64,000 bases of DNA. Origin: Bog-473 sp963836605 (GTDB lineage Bacteria; Actinomycetota; Acidimicrobiia; Acidimicrobiales; RAAP-2). How positions within the stretch are numbered: position 1 is the first letter of the stretch; the number at the start of each line of letters is the position of its first letter. Where the stretch lies: contig CAWIKB010000012.1 of the NCBI GenBank assembly GCA_963836605.1, positions 62,001 through 126,000 of the forward strand, written 5' to 3'. The notes beneath the pieces were generated by a model. The model ran no database searches. It saw nothing but the letters and a program-made list of their open reading frames with translations, and was not told where the DNA came from. Below, piece by piece: positions 17,007 through 25,407 of the stretch. Position numbers and translations under genes: made by a program.

Positions 17007-19313
17007 TCACTGTTCGGCCAGGATGGCGGCGACCTCGGCCAGCGGGTTTCGCACCACCGGACCGGTCACCTCGACCACCGCCCGCTCGATGGTGCCGCTG
17101 AAGGGGAAGGGTGCGTCGTATCCCTCCCCGATCGCCGGTCCCCACTCGTAGCCACAGGTGACCCCCACGCCCACTCCGTTGAAACCGCCCGGGGTGAAGC
17201 GATTGACCACGCCCTCGATGACGACGTCCCCGTCCACCACGAGGCGCGCGGGGCCTCCCAGGCCATCGTCCTTCTCGAACTCGAAGGCCACCTGGTGCCG
17301 GCCCGGTCCGAGCGTCTCGGGGCTCACGAGTACGTGGCGCTCCTTGCCGTAGAGGTTGTGGACGTAGCGCGGGTGGCCGTCGAGTACATGGAGCGACCAC
17401 CCGCCGAGCGCTGATCCCGTGGCCGCCAGCACGCCGTTCGGGACCGCGCCGGCGCCGACCACGACATCGACCCGCACCGTGTGCGAGCGGTTCTGGATCT
17501 GTACGGCCACCGACTCGGGCACCGGCGCGCCCCCGGGGAAATAGCGGAACACCGAGCGGTCGCGCCGGTGGTCGGGCTTCTTGTTGATCAGGGCCCACAG
17601 CGGTCGATTGTCCAGTGGCAACACGTCGTTGCGCTCAGCTTCCGCCCACCACAGGTCGACCATCGCCGCCAGCCGTTCGGGCTCGGCCCCGGCGAGGTCG
17701 TTGGTCTCCGAGAGGTCCTCGGCGACGTGGTAGAGCTCCCACACGTCGTCGTCGAACGGCGCGTTGGGATTGAGCCCGTCGTTGTAGAGCGGGCCGACCG
17801 GATGGAAGGCCACCGCTTTCCAGCCGTCGTGGTAGAGGGCCCGGGATCCGAGCATCTCGAAGTACTGGGTCAGATGCGCCCCGGGGGCGGTCGCGCCCTC
17901 GATTCCGAGGAGCGGGGCGAAACTGGTCCCGTCGAGGGACGATTGCTCCACCTCCTCGATCCGATCGGGCGCCGGCACCCCGACCAGGTCGAGCACGCTG
18001 GGCAGCACGTCGATGGCGTGGGCGAATTGATGTCGGATCCCGCCGGCGGACGCGGCGAACCGGGCCGGCCAGCTGACGATGCAGGGATCGGCCACCCCGC
18101 CCTCGTGCGTTTCGCGCTTCCAGCGCTTGAAAGGCGTATTGCCGGCCATGGTCCAACCCCACGGGTAGTTGTTGTGGGTCTGCGGCCCACCGATCTCACC
18201 GATCTTCTCGTGCATCTCGGTCACCGGCGCCGGGTCCATGTTCTCCAACCGGATGTCGTTGATGGAGCCCTCGGAGCCACCCTCCGAGCTGGCCCCGTTG
18301 TCCGAGACGATCACCACCACCGTGTCGTCCAGGTCGCCCAGATCGGCCAGGAACGAGAAGACCCGACCGAGCTGATCGTCGGTGTAGGACAGGTAGGCGG
18401 CGAAGCACTCCATGAAGCGGGCGGCCAGGGCCCGCTCGAGCGCGTCCAGCTCGGACCACGGGCGCACCCACGGGGGGCGGGGAGACAGGGCCGTGCCGGC
18501 GGGGAGTACCCCGAGCTCGAGCTGGCGGGCGAAGGCACGCTCCCGCCAGTCGTCCCAGCCGGCATCGAAGGCGCCCCGGTAGCGCTCGATCCAGGCCCGG
18601 GGAGCGTGGTGGGGCGAGTGACAGGCGCCCGTGGCCAGATACAGGAAGAACGGTCTTTCCTCGTCGACGGCGCGCAGGTCGCCCACGAACTCAATGGCCC
18701 GATCGGCCAGATCGGCGCTGAGGTGGTAGCCCTCGTCGATGCGTTTGGGGGGCCGGACCGAGTGGTTGTCGTGGAAGAGGGCGGGCACGAACTGATGGGT
18801 CTCGCCCCCGTGGTACCCGTACCAGCGGTCGAAACCGCGGGCCAGAGGCCAGGTGGCGCGCGAAGAGGCCATGTCGACCTGGTCTTCGGGGCTGAGGTGC
18901 CATTTTCCGACGGCATAGGTGGCGTAGCCCTGTTGGCGCAGGATCTCCGAGAGGTAGCCGTTCTCCCGGGGCGGCTTGCCGTAGTAGCCGGGGAACCCGA
19001 CGGCCAGGTCGGCCACCCGGCCCATGCCACTGCGGTGGTGGTTGCGCCCGGTCAGCAGGCAGGCCCGCGACGGCGAGCACAAGGCGGTGGTGTGGAAGTT
19101 GGCCAGCCGCACGCCCGAGGCGGCCACCCCGTCGATGACCGGTGTGGCGATGTCCGAGCCGTAGCAACCCAGTTGGGCGTACCCCACGTCGTCGAGCACG
19201 ACGAGCACCACGTTCGGGGCGCCCACCGGAGCGCGCCGCTCCTCGGGCCACCAGGGCTCCGAATCGCGCCAATCCCGGCCGATGCGACCGTGGAATTCCC
19301 TTTCCTGCGTCAT
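17007..19313 (-). CDS. Arylsulfatase, large mycobacterial AtsA/AtsD-like type (second copy)
   Basis: A 768-residue sulfatase related to the one at 2221-4590. Metal-site start APNVVLVVLDDVGYAQ, formylglycine motif ALCSPSRACLLTG with Cys79, GKWHLSPEDQ, VIVSDNGASSEGG and FKRWKRETHEGGVADPC are all present. The same C-terminal extension follows, with RNRSHTVRVDVVV-type beta strands. ATG at 19313 is preferred over 19376 because GAGGGGGCAGCG lies just before it. It is divergent from the MMPL transporter gene. The substrate is unknown; a formylglycine-generating enzyme is needed and is not in the window. Confidence 0.9.
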   Translation of the reverse strand: MTQEREFHGRIGRDWRDSEPWWPEERRAPVGAPNVVLVVLDDVGYAQLGCYGSDIATPVIDGVAASGVRLANFHTTALCSPSRACLLTGRNHHRSGMGRVADLAVGFPGYYGKPPRENGYLSEILRQQGYATYAVGKWHLSPEDQVDMASSRATWPLARGFDRWYGYHGGETHQFVPALFHDNHSVRPPKRIDEGYHLSADLADRAIEFVGDLRAVDEERPFFLYLATGACHSPHHAPRAWIERYRGAFDAGWDDWRERAFARQLELGVLPAGTALSPRPPWVRPWSELDALERALAARFMECFAAYLSYTDDQLGRVFSFLADLGDLDDTVVVIVSDNGASSEGGSEGSINDIRLENMDPAPVTEMHEKIGEIGGPQTHNNYPWGWTMAGNTPFKRWKRETHEGGVADPCIVSWPARFAASAGGIRHQFAHAIDVLPSVLDLVGVPAPDRIEEVEQSSLDGTSFAPLLGIEGATAPGAHLTQYFEMLGSRALYHDGWKAVAFHPVGPLYNDGLNPNAPFDDDVWELYHVAEDLSETNDLAGAEPERLAAMVDLWWAEAERNDVLPLDNRPLWALINKKPDHRRDRSVFRYFPGGAPVPESVAVQIQNRSHTVRVDVVVGAGAVPNGVLAATGSALGGWSLHVLDGHPRYVHNLYGKERHVLVSPETLGPGRHQVAFEFEKDDGLGGPARLVVDGDVVIEGVVNRFTPGGFNGVGVGVTCGYEWGPAIGEGYDAPFPFSGTIERAVVEVTGPVVRNPLAEVAAILAEQ

Positions 19314-19523
19314 CGCTGCCCCCTCGGTCGGTGGTTCAGCATGCCACTGTCCCCGAGCCGATGTCACTCCCGGCAATTGTGTCGGTCCGGCCCCGGAGGG
19401 AGTGACGGCGCCGTGTCACATCAGGCGCAATCCTGCGGTGGCCACCGATCACGGAACGGGCACCGCGCTCGAGAGAACCCCCGTCGAAAGGCGTCGACCG
19501 TATATTCTGACGGCCCTTGAGAC

Positions 19524-19555
19524 GGGAGGCTCCAGTGCAAGGCGAAGTAGGTTGA
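19524..19555 (+). promoter_or_regulatory. Strong ribosome site with six-codon leader frame overlapping the MMPL start
   Basis: GGGAGG (19524-19529) lies 5 bases before GTG 19535. That GTG opens a six-codon frame (M-Q-G-E-V-G) ending in TGA 19553-19555. The TGA overlaps TTG 19552-19554, the only plausible start of the MMPL frame near its conserved N-terminus (arrangement TTGA). A leader peptide giving coupled translation is one reading; a one-base sequence error joining GTG 19535 to the MMPL frame is another. A TATATT box at 19501-19506 could be the -10. Confidence 0.4.
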
Positions 19556-21741
19556 CCCGTCTCTTCGAACGGTTGGGCGCATTCGTCGTCGCCCGGCCGT
19601 GGTGGATCATCGGCACCTGGGTCCTCGCCGGGATACTCGTCGTCATCCTCTCCCCCCAGCTCGTCACGTTCACCTCGAACAACAACTCGTCCTTTCTCCC
19701 CGCCAGCTACGAATCGGTCCAGGCGCAGAGCGTCGCCGCCCAGTACTTTCCCTCGTCCTCGGGAGCATCGGGGGTCATCGTCGTCAGCGCCAGCAACGGC
19801 GCGGTGCTGAGCGACGCCGACCAGCAGAAGATCGATGCGCTCGCGCCCGCGCTGGCCGGCGACAAGATCCCCTCGGTCCGGTCGGTCACCACCTCAGCGC
19901 TGTATCTCTCCACGAACAAGAAGGTGCAGCTCGTCCAGGTCCTGTTCTCCGGTAAGCCCGGAGACGCCGGGCCGAACGCCGCCGTGCCCATCGTCCGGGA
20001 CACGACGAACGGCTTTCTCGACGGTACCGGTCTCACGGGCGGGTTGACGGGCAACGCCGCCATCAGCGTGGACTCGACCAGCGCCTTCGACAGCGCCGAG
20101 CTGATCATCACGGTCGCCACCGTCCTCCTCATCCTGCTCCTGCTCGGACTGGTGTTCCGAAGCGTGTGGATCTCCGTGCTGCCCATCGTCATCATCGGGG
20201 TGGTCCATCAGATGGCCCAGTCGATCACCGCCGACTTCGCCGACTGGTTCCACTTCGTGGTCGGCCCCGAGCTGGCGCCGTTGTTGGTGGTGGTCATGTT
20301 CGGCGTCGGCACCGACTACATCGTGTTCCTCTTGTTCCGCTATCGCGAGCACCTGGTGGACGGCGAGGAACCGAAGGGGGCGCTGCGTAGCGCGCTGACC
20401 AAGGTGGGCGAGGTCATCGCGTCCGCCGCGGCCACCGTCATGGCGGCCTTCGCCGCCCTCTTGATCGCCAGCCTGGAGTCGTTGCGCACGCTCGCTCCGG
20501 GCCTCATCATCGGTATCGCGCTCATGCTCCTGGCCGCCCTGACCCTGGTGCCGGCCATCTTCACCCTGTTCGGCATCAACCTCTTCTGGCCCGGCAAGCC
20601 GGTGGCGCGGACGTCCACCCGGCGCACGCGTTCGGAGCGCATCGGCGGCATGGTGGCCAAGCACCCGGGCCTCGTTCTCGCCGTGTGGAGCATCGTGCTG
20701 GTGGCGCTGGCCCTCGGCGCCATCGGGTTCAAGACGACGTACAACCAGCTGGCCGAGCTCCCGGCCTCGACCCCCTCACAGGTCGCCTTCAACACCATGG
20801 CCACGGCCTTCCCCCCGGGATACCTCGGGCCCACCCAGGTGTTCGTCACCTCGACGACCGGCGCACCCCTGAACGAGGCGGATGTGTCCGCACTGGCCAC
20901 CAAGCTCGGAACGACGAAGGGCGTCTCACAGGTGCTCCCTCCCCAGTACACCGCGAGCAAGGGGCAGGCGCTCATCAACGTCCTCCTGGCCGATGACCCC
21001 TACTCCATCACCGCGCTGAACAACGTGGCCGGACCCGTGCAAACGACCGCCGATCGCTCCGCGGTGGCGGGCGCGACGACCCTGGTCGGCGGGACCACCT
21101 CACAGCTGGTCGACGTCCGGGCCGCGCTGCGCCACGACATCGAGCATGTGTTCCCCCTCGCCCTGGTCATCGTGGCCGTCATTCTGGCGTTGCTGCTCCG
21201 GGCGCTCCTGGCTCCCCTGTACCTGCTCTTCGGGGTGGTCCTCACCTTTGTCGCCACCCTCGGGGTGATCACGCTCGTCTTCATCAACGGGTTCGGTTTC
21301 GAAGGGTTGGACTTCACGATCCCCATCGTCGTCTACCTCTTCGTCATGGCCATCGGGACCGACTACAACATCCTCATCTCGGCCCGTCTCCGGGAGGGAT
21401 TCGAGTCGGGCTTGCCTCCTCGTGAGACCTCGCGCATCGCCGTGGTGCACGGCGCGCCCGCCGTGGCCGCCGCCTCGCTCATCCTGGCGGGTACGTTCGC
21501 GTCCCTCCTTCTCACCGGGATCCAGCTCCTCGAGGAGATCGGGCTGGCCGTCGCCCTCGGTGTCCTCCTCGCGGCCAACGTCCTGGCCACCCGGATCGTC
21601 ACCACGCTGGCCGCTCTGCGGTTCTGGCACTTCTGGTGGCCGAACCGGGTCCACCATCGAACCGCCACCAGCCACTCGGAGCTTCTCCCCCCGCCCCATG
21701 ATGAGCAGGACGACGTGATGGCCTCGGGCCCGAGTTCGTAG
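19552..21741 (+). CDS. MMPL/RND-family transporter
   Basis: About 729 residues with a duplicated RND layout: a first transmembrane helix (WWIIGTWVLAGILVVIL), a large extracellular loop, five helices, then the same plan again. Characteristic MMPL motifs are VVMFGVGTDYIVFLLFRYRE in the first half and VMAIGTDYNILISARLREG in the second, both carrying the G-T-D-Y proton-relay residues. Such proteins export lipids or siderophores across the inner membrane. The open frame continues upstream to 19282, but that part overlaps the divergent sulfatase gene and is not conserved, so the start is uncertain. Confidence 0.85.
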   Translation: MTRLFERLGAFVVARPWWIIGTWVLAGILVVILSPQLVTFTSNNNSSFLPASYESVQAQSVAAQYFPSSSGASGVIVVSASNGAVLSDADQQKIDALAPALAGDKIPSVRSVTTSALYLSTNKKVQLVQVLFSGKPGDAGPNAAVPIVRDTTNGFLDGTGLTGGLTGNAAISVDSTSAFDSAELIITVATVLLILLLLGLVFRSVWISVLPIVIIGVVHQMAQSITADFADWFHFVVGPELAPLLVVVMFGVGTDYIVFLLFRYREHLVDGEEPKGALRSALTKVGEVIASAAATVMAAFAALLIASLESLRTLAPGLIIGIALMLLAALTLVPAIFTLFGINLFWPGKPVARTSTRRTRSERIGGMVAKHPGLVLAVWSIVLVALALGAIGFKTTYNQLAELPASTPSQVAFNTMATAFPPGYLGPTQVFVTSTTGAPLNEADVSALATKLGTTKGVSQVLPPQYTASKGQALINVLLADDPYSITALNNVAGPVQTTADRSAVAGATTLVGGTTSQLVDVRAALRHDIEHVFPLALVIVAVILALLLRALLAPLYLLFGVVLTFVATLGVITLVFINGFGFEGLDFTIPIVVYLFVMAIGTDYNILISARLREGFESGLPPRETSRIAVVHGAPAVAAASLILAGTFASLLLTGIQLLEEIGLAVALGVLLAANVLATRIVTTLAALRFWHFWWPNRVHHRTATSHSELLPPPHDEQDDVMASGPSS

Positions 21742-21809
21742 GACGCGCGGGTCCACCGTCGGAGCGGAAACCGGTGGCCGGGCCGCCTCGATCCACGAAG
21801 ATCGTTGGA

Positions 21810-22568
21810 TCAGTTGGACTCGGCGGCCCGACTCCAGGCGGCCAGCGTGTGGCGGTACCGACTGTCCCACTCGTCGTAGAGGGTGCGGAGGCGATGACCG
21901 GGCCACCGCGGCGGCAGCAACTCGTCGGGCAGCAGCGGGTCGGCCTGGAGGTGGCGCAACACGGCGGCCGACAACGCGAAGCCCGGCGCCAATGCGTCGG
22001 GTCCCTCCGGCTGCAATGCTTCGAGTTGGCCCAGCAAACGGTCGGACCGGGTTGACCACTCCCTCAAGTCCCACAAGCGAGCCGCCAGGTCCCGCGGGGC
22101 CGCGGGTCGCGCCGACATGAACTCGACGTCACGGCCCACCTCCGGCCGAGCGAAACGGGCCAGATTGTCCGGACGCATCCACACTCCCTCCCGCAGCTCG
22201 GCCAGGCGCGCGTAGGCCAGGGCGCGGCGGCGCTCGGACCGCACCTCCGCCTTGCTTCCCGCCGTGGTCACCACGGCCAGGTGCCACTGTCCGGCGTAGT
22301 CCAGCGTCGCCCCCGAGCGGCTGGCCGACTGGCGGGACTGACGGTCGACCAGATGACCGGCGAGACGGTAGCTCCCACCGCCGTCCGTCGTAGCCTCCCC
22401 GCGGGCCACCATCCGGCTCAGGGCCACCCGGGCCCGGTTCTCGCTGATCCCGAACAGACCGGTCAGCCGGACGAGTTGCGCCACCGCCAGCTCGGGCGGC
22501 TCCATGCCCAGGAGGGCACTGGCCAGCACCGAGCGGGCCGTGAACGGGACATTACTGTCTTGTGTCAC
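21810..22568 (-). CDS. PaaX-family transcriptional regulator
   Basis: A 252-residue protein with the PaaX plan. An N-terminal winged helix includes LVRLTGLFGISENRARVALSR and the wing GEATTDGGGSYRLAG. The central region has WHLAVVTTAG and a basic stretch, then LRRALAYARLAELREGVWMRPDNL, which is diagnostic of PaaX-like proteins, and a C-terminal helical domain. GTG 22568 is used; the longer frame to 23456 is antisense to the desaturase. PaaX relatives repress catabolic genes and respond to acyl-CoA. It starts 18 bases from the divergent desaturase start and probably controls it. Confidence 0.8.
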   Translation of the reverse strand: MTQDSNVPFTARSVLASALLGMEPPELAVAQLVRLTGLFGISENRARVALSRMVARGEATTDGGGSYRLAGHLVDRQSRQSASRSGATLDYAGQWHLAVVTTAGSKAEVRSERRRALAYARLAELREGVWMRPDNLARFARPEVGRDVEFMSARPAAPRDLAARLWDLREWSTRSDRLLGQLEALQPEGPDALAPGFALSAAVLRHLQADPLLPDELLPPRWPGHRLRTLYDEWDSRYRHTLAAWSRAAESN

Positions 22569-22586
22569 TTGGCTAAATACTGTAAT
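22569..22586. promoter_or_regulatory. Very short divergent promoter region
   Basis: Only 18 bases separate the GTG of the PaaX-like gene from the ATG of the desaturase. The patch is AT-rich (TAAATACTGTAAT) and has no ribosome site for the desaturase, so leaderless transcription is likely. The promoters must overlap the coding starts of both genes, which makes joint control likely. A second ATTACTGT lies about 25 bases to the left. Confidence 0.4.
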
Positions 22587-23552
22587 ATGGCGGACATGGC
22601 CACCACCATGGTGCCCGACTCCGCAGCCAGGCCCGATGTCCTGCCGAGCGAACGTCTCCTGGCCAACGGGATGGCCATGCCCGATCTGCGACCGTCGCTG
22701 CGTCGGATCGACAACGTCCGCAATGCCGTCACCGTCATCTCGGTCTGGGGCTACATCGCGCTCATCGTCGGGGCCGCGGTCTGGATCGACAGCTGGTGGA
22801 GCTACCTGATCGCTTTCGTGCTCATGGGCCCGATGTTCGCCCGCCTGGCCATCCTCATGCACGAGTCGGCCCACAAGCTGCTCTTCACCAACAAGCGGTG
22901 GAACGATTGGATCGGCACCTGGATCATCGCCTATCCGGCCTTCACCCCCGTGCAGCTCTACCGCCGTGTGCACTTCGCCCACCATCGGGACGAATTCGGG
23001 CCCGATGAACCCGACCTGGCCTTCTACCGTCCCTACCCGTGCACCAAGGCCGCGCTGCACCGGCGCCTCTTCCGGGACGCCGTCGGCATATCGGGCTGGA
23101 AGAACTTCGTCCCCCTCGTCAAGGGCGTCCGGTCCACGTCGTTCCGCCGCATCGGCCTCTCGATCCTGGCCGTCCAAGCGGTGCTGTGGGCCGCGTCGTG
23201 GCTGCTCACCGGACGGTGGTGGATCTACCCGCTGTTGTGGTGGCTCCCCTGGATGACCCAATGGCGGGTCATCAACCGGTTGCGGTCCATCGCCGAGCAC
23301 GGAGGCCTGGAACGGAGCAAGGATCGCCGGGCCACCACGCACAACGTCCGACAGTCCCTGCTGGCGCGTTTCTGGTTCGTCCCCTACAACACGGGCTGGC
23401 ACCTGGCCCATCACGTCGACATGGGCGTGCCCTGGCGCAATTTGCCCGCCTACCACGCCGAACTGGCCCGGGCCGGGTACGTGACCGACGCCATCACCTA
23501 CCCGAACTACCGCGCCCTGTGGAAGGCGCTCTCGAGCGCCGCCACGCCGTAG
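22587..23552 (+). CDS. Membrane fatty acid desaturase
   Basis: A 321-residue integral membrane di-iron protein. The three histidine boxes of desaturases/hydroxylases are present: HESAH (92-96), HFAHH (129-133) and WHLAHH near residue 270. Hydrophobic segments flank them (about 48-90, 108-120, 185-230). It would desaturate or hydroxylate an acyl chain or lipid using oxygen and an electron donor. ATG 22587 fits the conserved start; upstream in-frame codons lie inside the divergent regulator gene. Confidence 0.85.
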   Translation: MADMATTMVPDSAARPDVLPSERLLANGMAMPDLRPSLRRIDNVRNAVTVISVWGYIALIVGAAVWIDSWWSYLIAFVLMGPMFARLAILMHESAHKLLFTNKRWNDWIGTWIIAYPAFTPVQLYRRVHFAHHRDEFGPDEPDLAFYRPYPCTKAALHRRLFRDAVGISGWKNFVPLVKGVRSTSFRRIGLSILAVQAVLWAASWLLTGRWWIYPLLWWLPWMTQWRVINRLRSIAEHGGLERSKDRRATTHNVRQSLLARFWFVPYNTGWHLAHHVDMGVPWRNLPAYHAELARAGYVTDAITYPNYRALWKALSSAATP

Positions 23553-23556
23553 GCGC

Positions 23557-24495
23557 TCAATCGATACCGAGGGCCCTCCGCAGCACCGTCGTGCTCTCCT
23601 GCTGGGACCGCTTGGAGATGGCGGCCGACATCACCAGCGCCGAACCGTGGAACGTGCCGGGGAACTGATGGAGCTCGACCGACACGCCGGCCTGCAGGAG
23701 CCGGAGGCCGTAGAGGATGCCTTCGTCGCGCAGCGGGTCCATCTCGGCCGTGGAGATGTAGGCCGGGGGGAGACCCGACAGGTCGGCGGCCCGGGCCGGC
23801 GCGGCATAGGGCGACACGTCGTCGGGGTCGGCCGCCGGGCCCAGGTAGGCCTTCCAGCTCTGCACGGCCAGGGGACGATTCCAAAGCGGCGAGTCGGTGA
23901 AGGTGCGCATGGAGGGAGTCTCGAGGCGGTCGTCGAGCTCGGGAATGTGCAGCATCTGGAAGGACAACGGCGGTCCGCCCAGGTCCCGGGCGAGCAGCGC
24001 CGTCGCCGCCGCCAGCCCTCCACCCGCACTGGCGCCGTAGAGGGCCAACCGTTCCGGATCGACCCCCAGCTCCGCGACGTGTTGGGAGAGGTATGACAGG
24101 GCGGCGTAGCAGTCATGGAGCCCGGCAGGAAAGGGGTGCTCCGGGGCCAGCCGGTACTCGACCGACACCACCACCGCTCCCGTCTGCAGCGCCATCATGG
24201 CCGAGCCGGCATGTTCGGCCTCGACGCTGCCGATGATGAACCCACCGCCATGGATCTGCACGATTCCGGGGACCGGCCCGGTCCGGGCCTTCGGGGCGTA
24301 GATTCGCACGCCGACTTCGGGATCGCCTTCCCAGCCCGGGACGCTGACGTCGGTGATGTCCAACGCTTCGAGTCCTGGAATCTCCACACGTATGGCCGTG
24401 AGGGCGGCTTCGAACGCCGCCCGCGCCGCCACGGGATCGGAAAGATCGATGGCGGGCAGCAGGTCGAGCACCGCCGCCAGCTCAGGGTCAATCAT
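23557..24495 (-). CDS. Alpha/beta hydrolase, hormone-sensitive-lipase (HSL) family esterase
   Basis: A 312-residue cytosolic esterase. The oxyanion-hole motif HGGGF (82-86), the nucleophile elbow GASAGGG (Ser156), the acid in STAEMDPLRDEG and the catalytic His in FPGTFHG are all visible. EYRLAPEHPFPAG is the usual HSL segment. It hydrolyses short- to medium-chain esters. It ends 5 bases from the convergent desaturase and sits downstream of the SDR on the same strand. Confidence 0.9.
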   Translation of the reverse strand: MIDPELAAVLDLLPAIDLSDPVAARAAFEAALTAIRVEIPGLEALDITDVSVPGWEGDPEVGVRIYAPKARTGPVPGIVQIHGGGFIIGSVEAEHAGSAMMALQTGAVVVSVEYRLAPEHPFPAGLHDCYAALSYLSQHVAELGVDPERLALYGASAGGGLAAATALLARDLGGPPLSFQMLHIPELDDRLETPSMRTFTDSPLWNRPLAVQSWKAYLGPAADPDDVSPYAAPARAADLSGLPPAYISTAEMDPLRDEGILYGLRLLQAGVSVELHQFPGTFHGSALVMSAAISKRSQQESTTVLRRALGID

Positions 24496-24522
24496 GAGCG
24501 CCCCTCCGTGTCCAAAGTCGAG

Positions 24523-25299
24523 CTATTTCGGTTGCATCCGGATGCCGGCATCGATCCGGATCGACTCGGCGTTCATGTACGAGTTGCCCAGCAATTCGAC
24601 GGCCAGCGTGGCGAATTCGGTGGCGTAGCCGAGGCGGCGGGGGAAGAGGACGTCTTGGGCCAGCTTCGCCTTGAACGCCTCGGAACCTTCCCCTTGGCCG
24701 TAGATCGGCGTGTCGATCAGGCCGGGCAGGATGGTGTTGACCCTGATTCCGACCACGGCCAGATCGCGTGCCACCGGAAGCGTCAACCCGACGATCCCAC
24801 CCTTGGAGGAGGAGTAGGCCGCCTGCCCGATCTGACCGTCCTCGGCCGCTACCGAGGCCGTGTTCACAATGGCGCCGCGTGCGCCATCGACATCGGGCTC
24901 GTTGAGGCTCATCTTGGTGGCCGCCAGGCGGATGCAGTTGAACGTGCCGATGAGGTTGATCTCTATAACCCGGCGGTAGAGGTCGAGATCGTGGGCCGAG
25001 CCGAAATCACCGTCCTTCCCGATGGTCCGGGTGGCCCACCCGGTCCCGGCGCAGTTGACCAGCGAGGTGAGGGGGGCCATTTCGGTGGCCGCTTCGACGG
25101 CGGCAATCACGTGCTCGGTGTTGGTGACGTCGGTCGGCGCGAAGAGACCGCCGATCTCCTTGGCCAGCTCGGTTCCCTTTTCCTCCTGCAGGTCGGCGAC
25201 CACGACACGGACGCCCCGCTCGGCCAACAGACGGGAGGTCGCAGCGCCCAGTCCCGACGCCCCTCCGGTGACAATGGCTGACGTGCCGTTCAAATCCAT
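24523..25299 (-). CDS. Short-chain dehydrogenase/reductase (3-hydroxyacyl-CoA dehydrogenase type 2-like)
   Basis: A 258-residue classical SDR. The NAD(P)-binding motif is TGGASGLG (11-18), followed by an acidic residue in VVVADLQ that favours NAD. Catalytic Ser149, Tyr162 and Lys166 are in TASVAA and AYSSSKGG. The overall pattern (VNCAGTG, GQIGQAAYSSSKGGIVGLTL, FPRRLGYATEFA) is that of human HSD17B10-like enzymes, which oxidise 3-hydroxyacyl-CoA or steroids. It probably forms one transcript with the esterase 28 bases downstream. Confidence 0.88.
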   Translation of the reverse strand: MDLNGTSAIVTGGASGLGAATSRLLAERGVRVVVADLQEEKGTELAKEIGGLFAPTDVTNTEHVIAAVEAATEMAPLTSLVNCAGTGWATRTIGKDGDFGSAHDLDLYRRVIEINLIGTFNCIRLAATKMSLNEPDVDGARGAIVNTASVAAEDGQIGQAAYSSSKGGIVGLTLPVARDLAVVGIRVNTILPGLIDTPIYGQGEGSEAFKAKLAQDVLFPRRLGYATEFATLAVELLGNSYMNAESIRIDAGIRMQPK

Positions 25300-25407
25300 C
25301 GGTTCTCCAACTCCTTCGCGTGGCCCGGACCGAGATAGGCCCGACCTGAGATGTGCCCGGCAGAGGATAGGGCGCCCCTCCGCACCCCGCCATGTGAGCG
25401 GACGGGA

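Noticed and set aside
17481..19520. Long plus-strand open frame opposite the second sulfatase
   Set aside because: It is antisense to a gene with a full sulfatase signature and shows only the composition of a mirrored GC-rich coding frame.
19282..19551. N-terminal extension of the MMPL frame
   Set aside because: It runs through the divergent sulfatase start and is unlike MMPL N-termini.
22569..23456. Upstream extension of the PaaX-like frame
   Set aside because: It is antisense to the desaturase, whose histidine boxes are unmistakable.
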